Below, piece by piece: positions 56,833 to 63,693 of a DNA stretch of 64,000 bases. The number at the start of each line of letters is the position of its first letter. Position 1 is the first letter of the stretch. Made by a program: the position numbers and the translations under genes. The stretch comes from Acetofilamentum sp. Its GTDB lineage: Bacteria > Hydrothermota > 32-111. The notes under the pieces were generated by a model. The model saw only the letters and a program-made list of their open reading frames with translations, did no database searches and was not told where the DNA came from. The stretch spans positions 43,616-107,615 of the forward strand of contig DYMB01000004.1 in NCBI GenBank assembly GCA_020721805.1. Direction: 5' to 3'.

Positions 56833-57595
56833 TTTGACCTGCTGGATTACCTTTCATAATTTTTAAGAGTTTGTTTTCCAAATCTTTATCATAAGGATAC
56901 AAAGCGAGAATATCAACCGATACATTGTTTGCATCGACAACGGCAACATATATCTTTTTTGTAAATCTTTTTGAAAGTTTTCTTGCAAATTTTTCCGGTT
57001 CCTTTGGAGAAAGAACTATATAGTTATGAGAGCCTTTGAAAGGTATGGGATGATTTTTTTTGAAATCTATACTTTTTACCTCTTTACCTGCAATTTTGTA
57101 AAATGAACCGCTCTTTTTTTTCAATCTATCTAAAAATGAATAAACAGAAGCCTTTAATATTCTTTTCAAACCAACTTCCCTTAAAGCACACTCCATTGTT
57201 TCTGGCATACCTATACCCGTGCCATAATCAACATTTGAAACCCATGGGTAAAGTAAATATGCCCAGATGGAAGGTTTTATCTCATCGAGTCTATACGCTC
57301 TATTCTGAGTTATTCCTATTATGGACTCTGCTACGGTTATGATATCGTTTTCTAAAATTAAATCTTTTACCTGTTCTTCGATATATTTTATCAGATCCTC
57401 ACCACCATAAAAAATTTTTGTTTTGATTTTTATCAAACGAAATTTTTTTGTTTCATATTCTATTATATCTTTATCTTTATATAGAAGAAAATCTTTATAT
57501 CCATTTTGAAGCGAAACCGGCATCTTTTTGATACTCTTTTTTTTATTTATAAACTTCCTGACGAACAAACCATAAAATTTTAAAATTTTTTCCAT
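56792..57595 (-). CDS. Coenzyme F420-0:L-glutamate ligase-like (CofE-fold) protein
   Basis: A 267-residue protein. LENDIITVAESIIGITQNRA near residue 85 matches the GDILVIAQKIVSK-type element of CofE, followed by YGTGIGMPETMECALREVG, VAVVDANNVSVDI, and GNPAGQNDEKTSI near the C terminus. Many bacteria without F420 carry such paralogues, whose substrate is unknown; glutamate or amino-acid ligation to a phosphorylated acceptor is the family chemistry. ATG 57595 is preferred over TTG 57631, which falls in the -35 box. It heads the murJ-acpS operon. Confidence 0.72.
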   Translation of the reverse strand: MEKILKFYGLFVRKFINKKKSIKKMPVSLQNGYKDFLLYKDKDIIEYETKKFRLIKIKTKIFYGGEDLIKYIEEQVKDLILENDIITVAESIIGITQNRAYRLDEIKPSIWAYLLYPWVSNVDYGTGIGMPETMECALREVGLKRILKASVYSFLDRLKKKSGSFYKIAGKEVKSIDFKKNHPIPFKGSHNYIVLSPKEPEKFARKLSKRFTKKIYVAVVDANNVSVDILALYPYDKDLENKLLKIMKGNPAGQNDEKTSIIIVREI

Positions 57596-57603
57596 ATTTT
57601 GAA

Positions 57604-57631
57604 AGTATAAAGATAAATTTTTTGATTTCAA
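57604..57631 (-). promoter_or_regulatory. Promoter of the CofE-like/murJ/acpS operon (leaderless type)
   Basis: Minus strand TTGAAA (57631-57626), 16-base spacer, TATACT (57609-57604), eight bases to the ATG at 57595, no SD. Confidence 0.6.
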
Positions 57632-57667
57632 GAAGAAAAGTGTAATTTAATAGAAGGTTTCGGTCTC

Positions 57668-57696
57668 TTGACATTAACGGTTTATTATGTTATTTT
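57668..57696 (+). promoter_or_regulatory. Promoter of the cDPG-synthetase-like operon
   Basis: TTGACA (57668-57673), 17-base spacer, TATTTT (57691-57696), then a leader of about 35 bases with a full TAGGAGG site before the ATG at 57736. Confidence 0.72.
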
Positions 57697-57735
57697 AATT
57701 TTCTAAAACTTAAATCAATCTTAGGAGGTTAAACT

Positions 57736-59061
57736 ATGAAAAAGCGTGTTTTGATACTTGGTGCTGCTGGAAGAGATTTTCATAATTTTAATGTATACTT
57801 TAGAGATAATGAAGAATACGAAGTGGTTGGTTTTACCGCGACTCAGATACCTGACATAGATGGTAGATTGTATCCTCCAACACTTGCTGGTAAACTTTAT
57901 AAAAAAGGTATACCAATCTATGATGAAAAGGATATGACAAAAATAATAAAGGAGAAGAAAATAGATCTGGTAGTATTTTCTTATTCGGATATTTCCAACC
58001 AGTATGTTATGACAAAAGGTGCGGAAGTGATGGCATCTGGAGCGAGTTATATGTTGTTGGGACCAGAACAGACTTATATCAAGTCTTCAAAACCTGTTGT
58101 TGCTATAGTTGCGGTCAGAACCGGATCAGGGAAATCCCAAACAACAAGAGCTGTTTCATCGATATTGAGAGGAATGGGATATAAACTCGTTGCCATAAGA
58201 CATCCCATGCCATATGGAAATCTTGAAAAACAGAGAGTTCAAAGATTTGCTACCATAAAGGATCTTGAAAAGCAAAATTGCACAATCGAAGAGATGGAAG
58301 AGTATGAACCACACATAAGCAATGGAACGGTTGTCTATGCTGGAGTAGATTATCAGGATATAATAAGAGAGGCGGAGAAGGAAGCCGATATAATTCTCTG
58401 GGATGGAGGAAACAACGATTTTTCTTTTTACAAACCAGATCTTGTAATAACTGTTGCCGATCCACATAGACCTGGACACGAACTAACATATTATCCTGGA
58501 TGTGTTAATATAAGAATGGCTGATGTTGTCATCATAAACAAGATAGATTCAGCAAAACCTGAAAATATTGAAATCGTAAGAGAGAATATTTCAAAGGTAA
58601 ATCCTGATGCCACTATAATTGAGGCTGCTTCTCCAGTATCCGTTGAAAAGATTGATTTGATAAAAGGGAAAAGTGTTACCGTGATTGAGGACGGACCAAC
58701 ACTTACACATGGTGAAATGAAGTATGGAGCTGGCGTTGTGGCTGCGAAAAGGTTTGGAGCAAAAGAGATTATAGATCCACATCCATACGCTGTTGGTGAT
58801 ATAAAAAAAACATATGAAAAATATCAAGAAGCAGGACCGATACTTCCCGCTATGGGCTATTCAAAAAAGCAGATAGAGGATCTTGAAAAGACCATAAACA
58901 AAATTCCATGTGATACGGTTGTTATAGCAACCCCTATAAACCTTGGAAGGTTGATACAGATAAATAAACCATCCGTAAGAGTAGGCTATGATCTTCAGGA
59001 GATAGGAAAACCTGATCTTGAAGATGTGTTAAAACAATTTGTTAAAAAGATAAAAAAATAA
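57736..59061 (+). CDS. Cyclic 2,3-diphosphoglycerate synthetase-like GTPase/ATPase
   Basis: A 441-residue protein. The N terminus has a Rossmann-like ILGAAGRDFHNFNVYFRDN; a P-loop VRTGSGKSQTTRAVS lies near residue 130, followed by IRHPMPYGNL, WDGGNNDFSFYKPDL, VINKIDSA and KSVTVIEDGPTLTHG. This set of motifs defines the family annotated as cyclic 2,3-diphosphoglycerate synthetase, which in thermophilic methanogens closes 2,3-DPG into a thermoprotectant. In bacteria the role is not settled. It is followed by carbamate kinase after five bases. Confidence 0.82.
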   Translation: MKKRVLILGAAGRDFHNFNVYFRDNEEYEVVGFTATQIPDIDGRLYPPTLAGKLYKKGIPIYDEKDMTKIIKEKKIDLVVFSYSDISNQYVMTKGAEVMASGASYMLLGPEQTYIKSSKPVVAIVAVRTGSGKSQTTRAVSSILRGMGYKLVAIRHPMPYGNLEKQRVQRFATIKDLEKQNCTIEEMEEYEPHISNGTVVYAGVDYQDIIREAEKEADIILWDGGNNDFSFYKPDLVITVADPHRPGHELTYYPGCVNIRMADVVIINKIDSAKPENIEIVRENISKVNPDATIIEAASPVSVEKIDLIKGKSVTVIEDGPTLTHGEMKYGAGVVAAKRFGAKEIIDPHPYAVGDIKKTYEKYQEAGPILPAMGYSKKQIEDLEKTINKIPCDTVVIATPINLGRLIQINKPSVRVGYDLQEIGKPDLEDVLKQFVKKIKK

Positions 59062-59066
59062 AACTT

Positions 59067-60008
59067 ATGACAAAAATAGCGGTAGTTGCTTTAGGTGGTA
59101 ATGCACTTATACAGGATGGTCAAAAGGGAACGATAACCGAACAGTTTGCAAATACAAGGATGTCACTTGACGGAGTAATAGAATTACTCCGTCAGGATTT
59201 TTCCGTCGTCATAACACATGGTAATGGACCTCAAGCTGGTTTTGAACTTTTAAAAAATGAAATGTGTGAAAATGAGGTCCCAACATTACCTCTCGGAGTT
59301 ATAGATGCTGAAACTCAGGGCTCGATTGGTTATATGATCTCACAATCTCTAACAAACAGATTGAAGAAAGAAAAAATAGAAAAAAATGTTGCTGTAATAA
59401 TAACTCAGGTTCTTGTGGATCCGGATGATTTATCCATAAAAAATCCATCAAAATTTGTTGGGAAATTTTATAAAGAAGATGAGGTCCCTGCACTTTTAAA
59501 AAAAGGATGGATTGTTAAACATGATATAGGTAGAGGTTACAGGAGAGTTGTTCCATCTCCAGAACCAAAAGATATAGTTGAGAAAGATGTTATAAAAGAT
59601 TTACTTGAAAAAGGATATGTTGTTATTGCATCTGGAGGTGGAGGGATACCTGTATACTATGATTCAAAAGGTAATCTTGAAGGCCTTGATGCGGTTATAG
59701 ATAAAGATAAAGCCTCCGCATTACTTGCCGAACAGATAGGAGCTGATGAATTTTATATTTTAACTGCTGTAAAACGGGTCTGCATAAATTTTAGAAAGGC
59801 TAATGAAAAAGAGTTGTCTGAGTTGACACTCTCCGAAGCAAGGAAATATTTTATAGAAGGTCAATTTCCACCTGGTTCTATGGGTCCAAAAATAGAATCT
59901 ATGATAAGATTCGTTGAAAATACAGGCAAAAGAGCATTGATAGGTTCAGTTGAACTTGGAAAGGATGTGGTAAGGGGATTTTCTGGAACATTGATAAAAA
60001 GGGGGTAA
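59067..60008 (+). CDS. arcC: Carbamate kinase
   Basis: A 313-residue protein: VALGGNALIQDGQKGT at residues 7-22, THGNGPQAGFELL near 51, ASGGGGIPV near 189, DKDKASALLAEQ near 212 and FPPGSMGPKIE near 269, all carbamate kinase motifs. It makes ATP from carbamoyl phosphate. No arginine deiminase or ornithine carbamoyltransferase is in the window. Codons 34-43 contain a perfect 12-base inverted repeat (see separate entry). Confidence 0.95.
   Translation: MTKIAVVALGGNALIQDGQKGTITEQFANTRMSLDGVIELLRQDFSVVITHGNGPQAGFELLKNEMCENEVPTLPLGVIDAETQGSIGYMISQSLTNRLKKEKIEKNVAVIITQVLVDPDDLSIKNPSKFVGKFYKEDEVPALLKKGWIVKHDIGRGYRRVVPSPEPKDIVEKDVIKDLLEKGYVVIASGGGGIPVYYDSKGNLEGLDAVIDKDKASALLAEQIGADEFYILTAVKRVCINFRKANEKELSELTLSEARKYFIEGQFPPGSMGPKIESMIRFVENTGKRALIGSVELGKDVVRGFSGTLIKRG
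59168..59194 (+). other. Perfect 12-bp inverted repeat with 3-base loop inside arcC
   Basis: TGACGGAGTAAT (59168-59179), loop AGA, ATTACTCCGTCA (59183-59194), followed directly by GGATTTTT. It reads as an intrinsic-terminator-like hairpin, but lies inside the coding sequence near codon 35-43. Confidence 0.7.
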
Positions 60009-60009
60009 T

Positions 60010-60417
60010 CTGGAAAGAACCCTTATGCTTATTAAACCTGATGCAACCGAGAGAAATCTCACAGGTAAGATTCTTTCAATAGTTGAAGAGAATGGTTTCA
60101 AAATAGTAAAAATAAAATCCATGAAAATGACAAAAAAGATAGCAAAAGAGTTTTATGCAATCCACAGAAGAAAAGAATTTTTTAAACATCTTGTAGATTA
60201 TATGTGCAGCGGTTTGACCGTTGGTGTTATACTTGAAAGAAAAAATGGTATAGAAAGGTTAAGAGAACTTGTTGGCGCAACCGATCCAAAAGAAGCCAGT
60301 AAAAATACTATAAGACATATATTTGGCCAGACTTTCAGAAGGAATTCTGTTCATGCTTCGGATTCAAAAAAATCTTTTTTATATGAGAAAAGAGTCTTTT
60401 TTAAGGAGATAAAATGA
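60010..60417 (+). CDS. ndk: Nucleoside-diphosphate kinase (probable CTG start)
   Basis: A 135-residue protein: MLIKPDATERNLTGKI, then MSGLTV-like MCSGLTVGVILE, GATDPKEASKNTIRHIFGQT and NSVHASDS with the phospho-acceptor histidine. In frame upstream of the first ATG (60025) the codons CTG GAA AGA ACC CTT give ERTL, the conserved family N terminus, and an AAAGGGGG site lies four bases before the CTG. I therefore start the gene at CTG 60010; ATG 60025 would remove part of the first beta strand. It balances nucleoside triphosphates. Confidence 0.85.
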   Translation: MERTLMLIKPDATERNLTGKILSIVEENGFKIVKIKSMKMTKKIAKEFYAIHRRKEFFKHLVDYMCSGLTVGVILERKNGIERLRELVGATDPKEASKNTIRHIFGQTFRRNSVHASDSKKSFLYEKRVFFKEIK

Positions 60418-61271
60418 TCAGGATAACAAAAATTGGATTTTATGGGATAAGAAATTTGGGGCCGGGGCTTGTCCAATCTGTCCTGAATAAAGGCTTAACC
60501 GCAGTGATCTATGAAAAAGATTATGATGTCTTTCAGGCCGGTCTTAACATAATAGAAAGAAATATAGATTATGAGATAGAACATTGGGGATTAACTCTCA
60601 AGGATAAAAAGGTGATGCTTTCCAGAATTGAGCATATAGAAAATTTACAGGATTTTATAAAACATGATATTGATATTTTAATAGAATCCGTCGAGGAAAG
60701 GTTACAAAGAAAAATCGAGGTAAGGGAAAAGATAAAGAAAGAAGTTCCACTCAATATCCCAATAATCTTTACATCCCAAACCAACAGGTTATCCAGCATA
60801 GTTGAAAATGATATTCTAGAAACAAAATCTGTAAATATTCATCCAGTTCCATCCGTTCCGATATATTCACTTGTTGAACTTTTTAGGTTAGAAAAATGTT
60901 CTGATATAACTTTGGAAATAGTGAAAGAATTTTTCTCTAAACTCGATTTAAAGATTTTTGAATTGAAAGATGGTGCTGGTTTGATAGGTCCAAGAGTTTT
61001 AATTTCGACGATACTTGAAGCTTGTGATGTTATTAAAGAGTCAAATATCTCTACAGAAGAGTTCGATATGGTTGTAAAAAAAGGTTTAAAAATGTATAAG
61101 GGACCACTTACAATGGCGGATGAAATAGGATTGGACAACATTAAAATGTGGATAGAAGAATTGTCTAAAATGGATAGTTCAGTTTATAAAGTGCCAGAAA
61201 TTTTAAAAAATTTACTTGATAAAGGTTATACTGGAATAAAAACCAGAGAAGGGTTTTTAAAATACAGGTAG
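60414..61271 (+). CDS. Divergent 3-hydroxyacyl-CoA dehydrogenase-like protein
   Basis: A 285-residue protein with the two-domain layout of 3-hydroxybutyryl-CoA dehydrogenase. The NAD loop is degenerate (KIGFYGIRNLGPGLV in place of IGAGTMGxGI). Of the active-site residues, Ser (TSQTNRL) and His (NIHPVPS) remain; the usual asparagine in IVNR is proline (LIGPRVL). The C-terminal domain keeps KGPLTMADEIGLDN and IKTREGFLKY. It overlaps ndk by four bases and precedes acetate kinase. It may use a different substrate or no longer bind NAD well. Confidence 0.75.
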   Translation: MIRITKIGFYGIRNLGPGLVQSVLNKGLTAVIYEKDYDVFQAGLNIIERNIDYEIEHWGLTLKDKKVMLSRIEHIENLQDFIKHDIDILIESVEERLQRKIEVREKIKKEVPLNIPIIFTSQTNRLSSIVENDILETKSVNIHPVPSVPIYSLVELFRLEKCSDITLEIVKEFFSKLDLKIFELKDGAGLIGPRVLISTILEACDVIKESNISTEEFDMVVKKGLKMYKGPLTMADEIGLDNIKMWIEELSKMDSSVYKVPEILKNLLDKGYTGIKTREGFLKYR

Positions 61272-61277
61272 GTAAAA

Positions 61278-62489
61278 ATGAAAGTTTTAGTTCTCAATTC
61301 TGGTAGTTCATCTTTAAAATACCAAATAATAGATACTTCCAGTGGCGAATCACTCATAAGGGGATTGGTTGATAGGATAGGATTGAATCTCTCTATAATA
61401 AAACAGAAAAGATACGATGGCAATGTTTATGAAGTTGAAAAGGAAATTATAAGTCATTCTGTCGCAATCGAGATGGTTTTAAAATTGATCGTTGACAAAC
61501 AACATGGTGTTTTGATGTCAATTGGGGAGATAGATGCGGTTGGACACAGGGTTGTCCATGGTGGAGAAAAATTCTCACGATCCGTTTTGATAGATGATAA
61601 TGTTATAAAAGCTATAGAAGAGTATTCTGAAATTGCACCCTTACATAATCCTTACAATTTAAGAGGAATAAACGCAGCTATGAAGGCCCTCCCTTCAGTT
61701 CCTCAAGTTGCAGTTTTTGATACCGCTTTTCATCAGACTTTACCTGAAATAGCATACATTTTCCCAATTCCTTATATTTTTTATGAAAAATATAAAATAA
61801 GAAGATACGGATTTCATGGAACAAGTCATTATTATGTGTCAAAAAGAAGTTGTGAAATACTTTCAAGAAATATAAACGATTTTTCAGTTATAACCTGCCA
61901 TCTTGGTAACGGTTCTTCCATAAGTGCTGTGAAGAATGGTAAATCTATTGAAACCTCACTTGGTTTTTCGACGATAGCCGGTGTTATGATGGGGACAAGA
62001 TCTGGTGATTTTGATCCATATGTTATATTAAAGATAATGGAAAAAGAAGAATTAACTATAGATCAGGCGGTCTCATTGCTTACAAAACATTCTGGACTTC
62101 TTGGGGTTTCGGGAGTCTCATCGGATATGAGAGAAATTAAAAATGCATCAAAAAATGGAAACAGAAGAGCGGAACTTGCTTTTAAAATGTTTTGTTATAC
62201 CATTAAAAAATTTATAGGTGCCTATTCAGCGGTTCTCGAAGGACCCGATGCTATTGTCTTTACAGCAGGTATAGGTGAAAATGATCCCGATGTAAGAGAA
62301 CTATCATTATCAGGTATGGAATATATGGGAATTAAAATAGATAAAGTTAAAAATAACTCTTGTTTTGGAAAGGAGATGGTCATCTCTACCGATGATTCAA
62401 AAGTAAAAGTTCTTGTTATACCAACAAATGAGGAACTTGTTATCGCTGAGGATGTTGTAAAAATTATAAAGGAGAATGAGAATGAGTGA
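61278..62489 (+). CDS. ackA: Acetate kinase
   Basis: A 403-residue protein: LVLNSGSSSLKYQI at residues 4-17, VGHRVVHGG near 91, FDTAFHQTLPEIAY near 148, RRYGFHGTSHYYVS near 177, HLGNGSSISAV near 208 and GTRSGDFDP near 240. It makes ATP and acetate from acetyl phosphate, a natural sink for acetyl-CoA from the POR. No phosphotransacetylase is in the window. Confidence 0.95.
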   Translation: MKVLVLNSGSSSLKYQIIDTSSGESLIRGLVDRIGLNLSIIKQKRYDGNVYEVEKEIISHSVAIEMVLKLIVDKQHGVLMSIGEIDAVGHRVVHGGEKFSRSVLIDDNVIKAIEEYSEIAPLHNPYNLRGINAAMKALPSVPQVAVFDTAFHQTLPEIAYIFPIPYIFYEKYKIRRYGFHGTSHYYVSKRSCEILSRNINDFSVITCHLGNGSSISAVKNGKSIETSLGFSTIAGVMMGTRSGDFDPYVILKIMEKEELTIDQAVSLLTKHSGLLGVSGVSSDMREIKNASKNGNRRAELAFKMFCYTIKKFIGAYSAVLEGPDAIVFTAGIGENDPDVRELSLSGMEYMGIKIDKVKNNSCFGKEMVISTDDSKVKVLVIPTNEELVIAEDVVKIIKENENE

Positions 62490-62718
62490 AATAAAGATCA
62501 CCCCTGATATGGAAGTCGAAGATATTGTTAAAAACTATCCTCAATCGGTATCCTACCTTATGGATAGAGATATAATTTGTATAAGATGTGGTGCTCCAGT
62601 TTGGGGTAGTTTAAGGGATCTTCTTTTGAGTAAGGGGATAGATGATATCGATGGGTTTGTTTCAGAATTAAACTCTTATCTTGAAAACCCTACCGTTGAA
62701 AACCCTGATGATCGGTAA
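62482..62718 (+). CDS. DUF1858-domain protein
   Basis: A 78-residue protein: SEIKITPDMEVEDIVKNYPQ, then DIICIRCGAPVWGSL, the short helical DUF1858 domain with a conserved CxxC. Such domains occur alone or fused to redox proteins and their function is unknown. The ATG at 62482 has AGGAG seven bases upstream and overlaps the ackA end. The 3' end overlaps the convergent polyferredoxin gene by 29 bases. Confidence 0.86.
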   Translation: MSEIKITPDMEVEDIVKNYPQSVSYLMDRDIICIRCGAPVWGSLRDLLLSKGIDDIDGFVSELNSYLENPTVENPDDR

Positions 62719-63565
62719 TTGTTTTTGAGTTTAAGATTACCTTTTTCACTTTAAAAATATTGGATACCTTTAATGCCGAAGAAGGACAACTGTTAACACA
62801 ATTAAAACATCTTATACAATCGATATCCGTTGTATTTTCGTATATATTTATATCCATTGGACATACCTGTCGACATATTCCACATTTGGTGCATTTTTTT
62901 GGGTCATATTTTATCTGTAGTAAACTTATTTTGTTGAATAAACCATATATAGCACCTATAGGACATAAGACCGAGCAAAAAAATCTTTTCGTTGTGATCG
63001 AAAAAAAAACAAAAAGTATAGCTATGGAAATTTTAAGATAGAAAACCCATGAAATGTTTACAAGAAGCGCAGGGTTAAATATTATCTGGGGGAGACTCGC
63101 TTCGATGGTTCCAGCAGGGCATATGAATTTACAGAAAAAAGTCTCTTTATAAAAGAATGGAACAAGAAAAGAAAGAAGAAGAATTACATACTTTGTATAT
63201 CTAAAAATTCTTTTTATTCTGAATTTAAAAAATTTGATTTTGTAAAGAATTTCCTGAAAAAAACCAAAAGGACAAAAATTGCCACAGGGATATCTTCCTA
63301 TAAAAAGACCGATCGTGCCAAAAAATCCAAGAATAAGGACAGGAATCTGATTTAATTTTAATGTCTGTTGTAATGCCCCAATTGGACAGCTTCCAACAGC
63401 CAAAGGACATGAATAACAATTTAATATTGGGACACATAAAGATTTCATTTTCCCCTGATAAAGTATCTTTCCAGCCTTTGGATTTAGTAAAATATAAGGG
63501 TTGAAAAGAGCAAAGGAAAAAATCTGTATTAACCTTCTTGAAGAATTTTTTAATCTCTTTATCAT
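62690..63565 (-). CDS. NapH/YccM-like membrane polyferredoxin
   Basis: A 291-residue protein with four to five membrane spans. Cysteine motifs are CYSCPLAVGSCP, CGNFCPFGF (CxxxCP), CKFICPAG, CSVLCPIG, and a C-terminal ferredoxin pair CTKCGICRQVCPM and CIRCFNCVNSCPS. This is the NapH/CcoG/RnfC-neighbour type of electron-transfer protein; its partner is not visible. The ATG at 63565 overlaps the small CXXC gene as ATGA. Confidence 0.88.
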   Translation of the reverse strand: MIKRLKNSSRRLIQIFSFALFNPYILLNPKAGKILYQGKMKSLCVPILNCYSCPLAVGSCPIGALQQTLKLNQIPVLILGFFGTIGLFIGRYPCGNFCPFGFFQEILYKIKFFKFRIKRIFRYTKYVILLLSFLVPFFYKETFFCKFICPAGTIEASLPQIIFNPALLVNISWVFYLKISIAILFVFFSITTKRFFCSVLCPIGAIYGLFNKISLLQIKYDPKKCTKCGICRQVCPMDINIYENTTDIDCIRCFNCVNSCPSSALKVSNIFKVKKVILNSKTITDHQGFQR

Positions 63566-63693
63566 AATCCTATACAATCAAAACAGATGAATCTTCCGAA
63601 ATTGTATATATCCTCATACTGTTTAAGAATAATACCTGTTATTAGCAATATAAAAAAAATTATTAAAAAAATAAAGAAAAGAGTCTTTTTCAT
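63562..63693 (-). CDS. Small CXXC membrane protein (CD1871A-like), 43 residues
   Basis: Minus-strand ATG at 63693 gives 43 residues: a short basic start, one membrane span (TLFFIFLIIFFILLITGII), a charged linker and a C-terminal GRFICFDCIGL. The ending matches the pattern of the CD1871A-family CXXC proteins (ICxxCIGI), which are found next to polyferredoxin genes like the one here. ATGA overlaps at both ends make a tight operon. It is below usual gene-calling length. Confidence 0.78.
   Translation of the reverse strand: MKKTLFFIFLIIFFILLITGIILKQYEDIYNFGRFICFDCIGL

Noticed and set aside
60025-60417. ATG 60025 as the ndk start
   Set aside because: It removes the conserved ERTL; the CTG upstream fits both the SD and the family, though this needs protein evidence.
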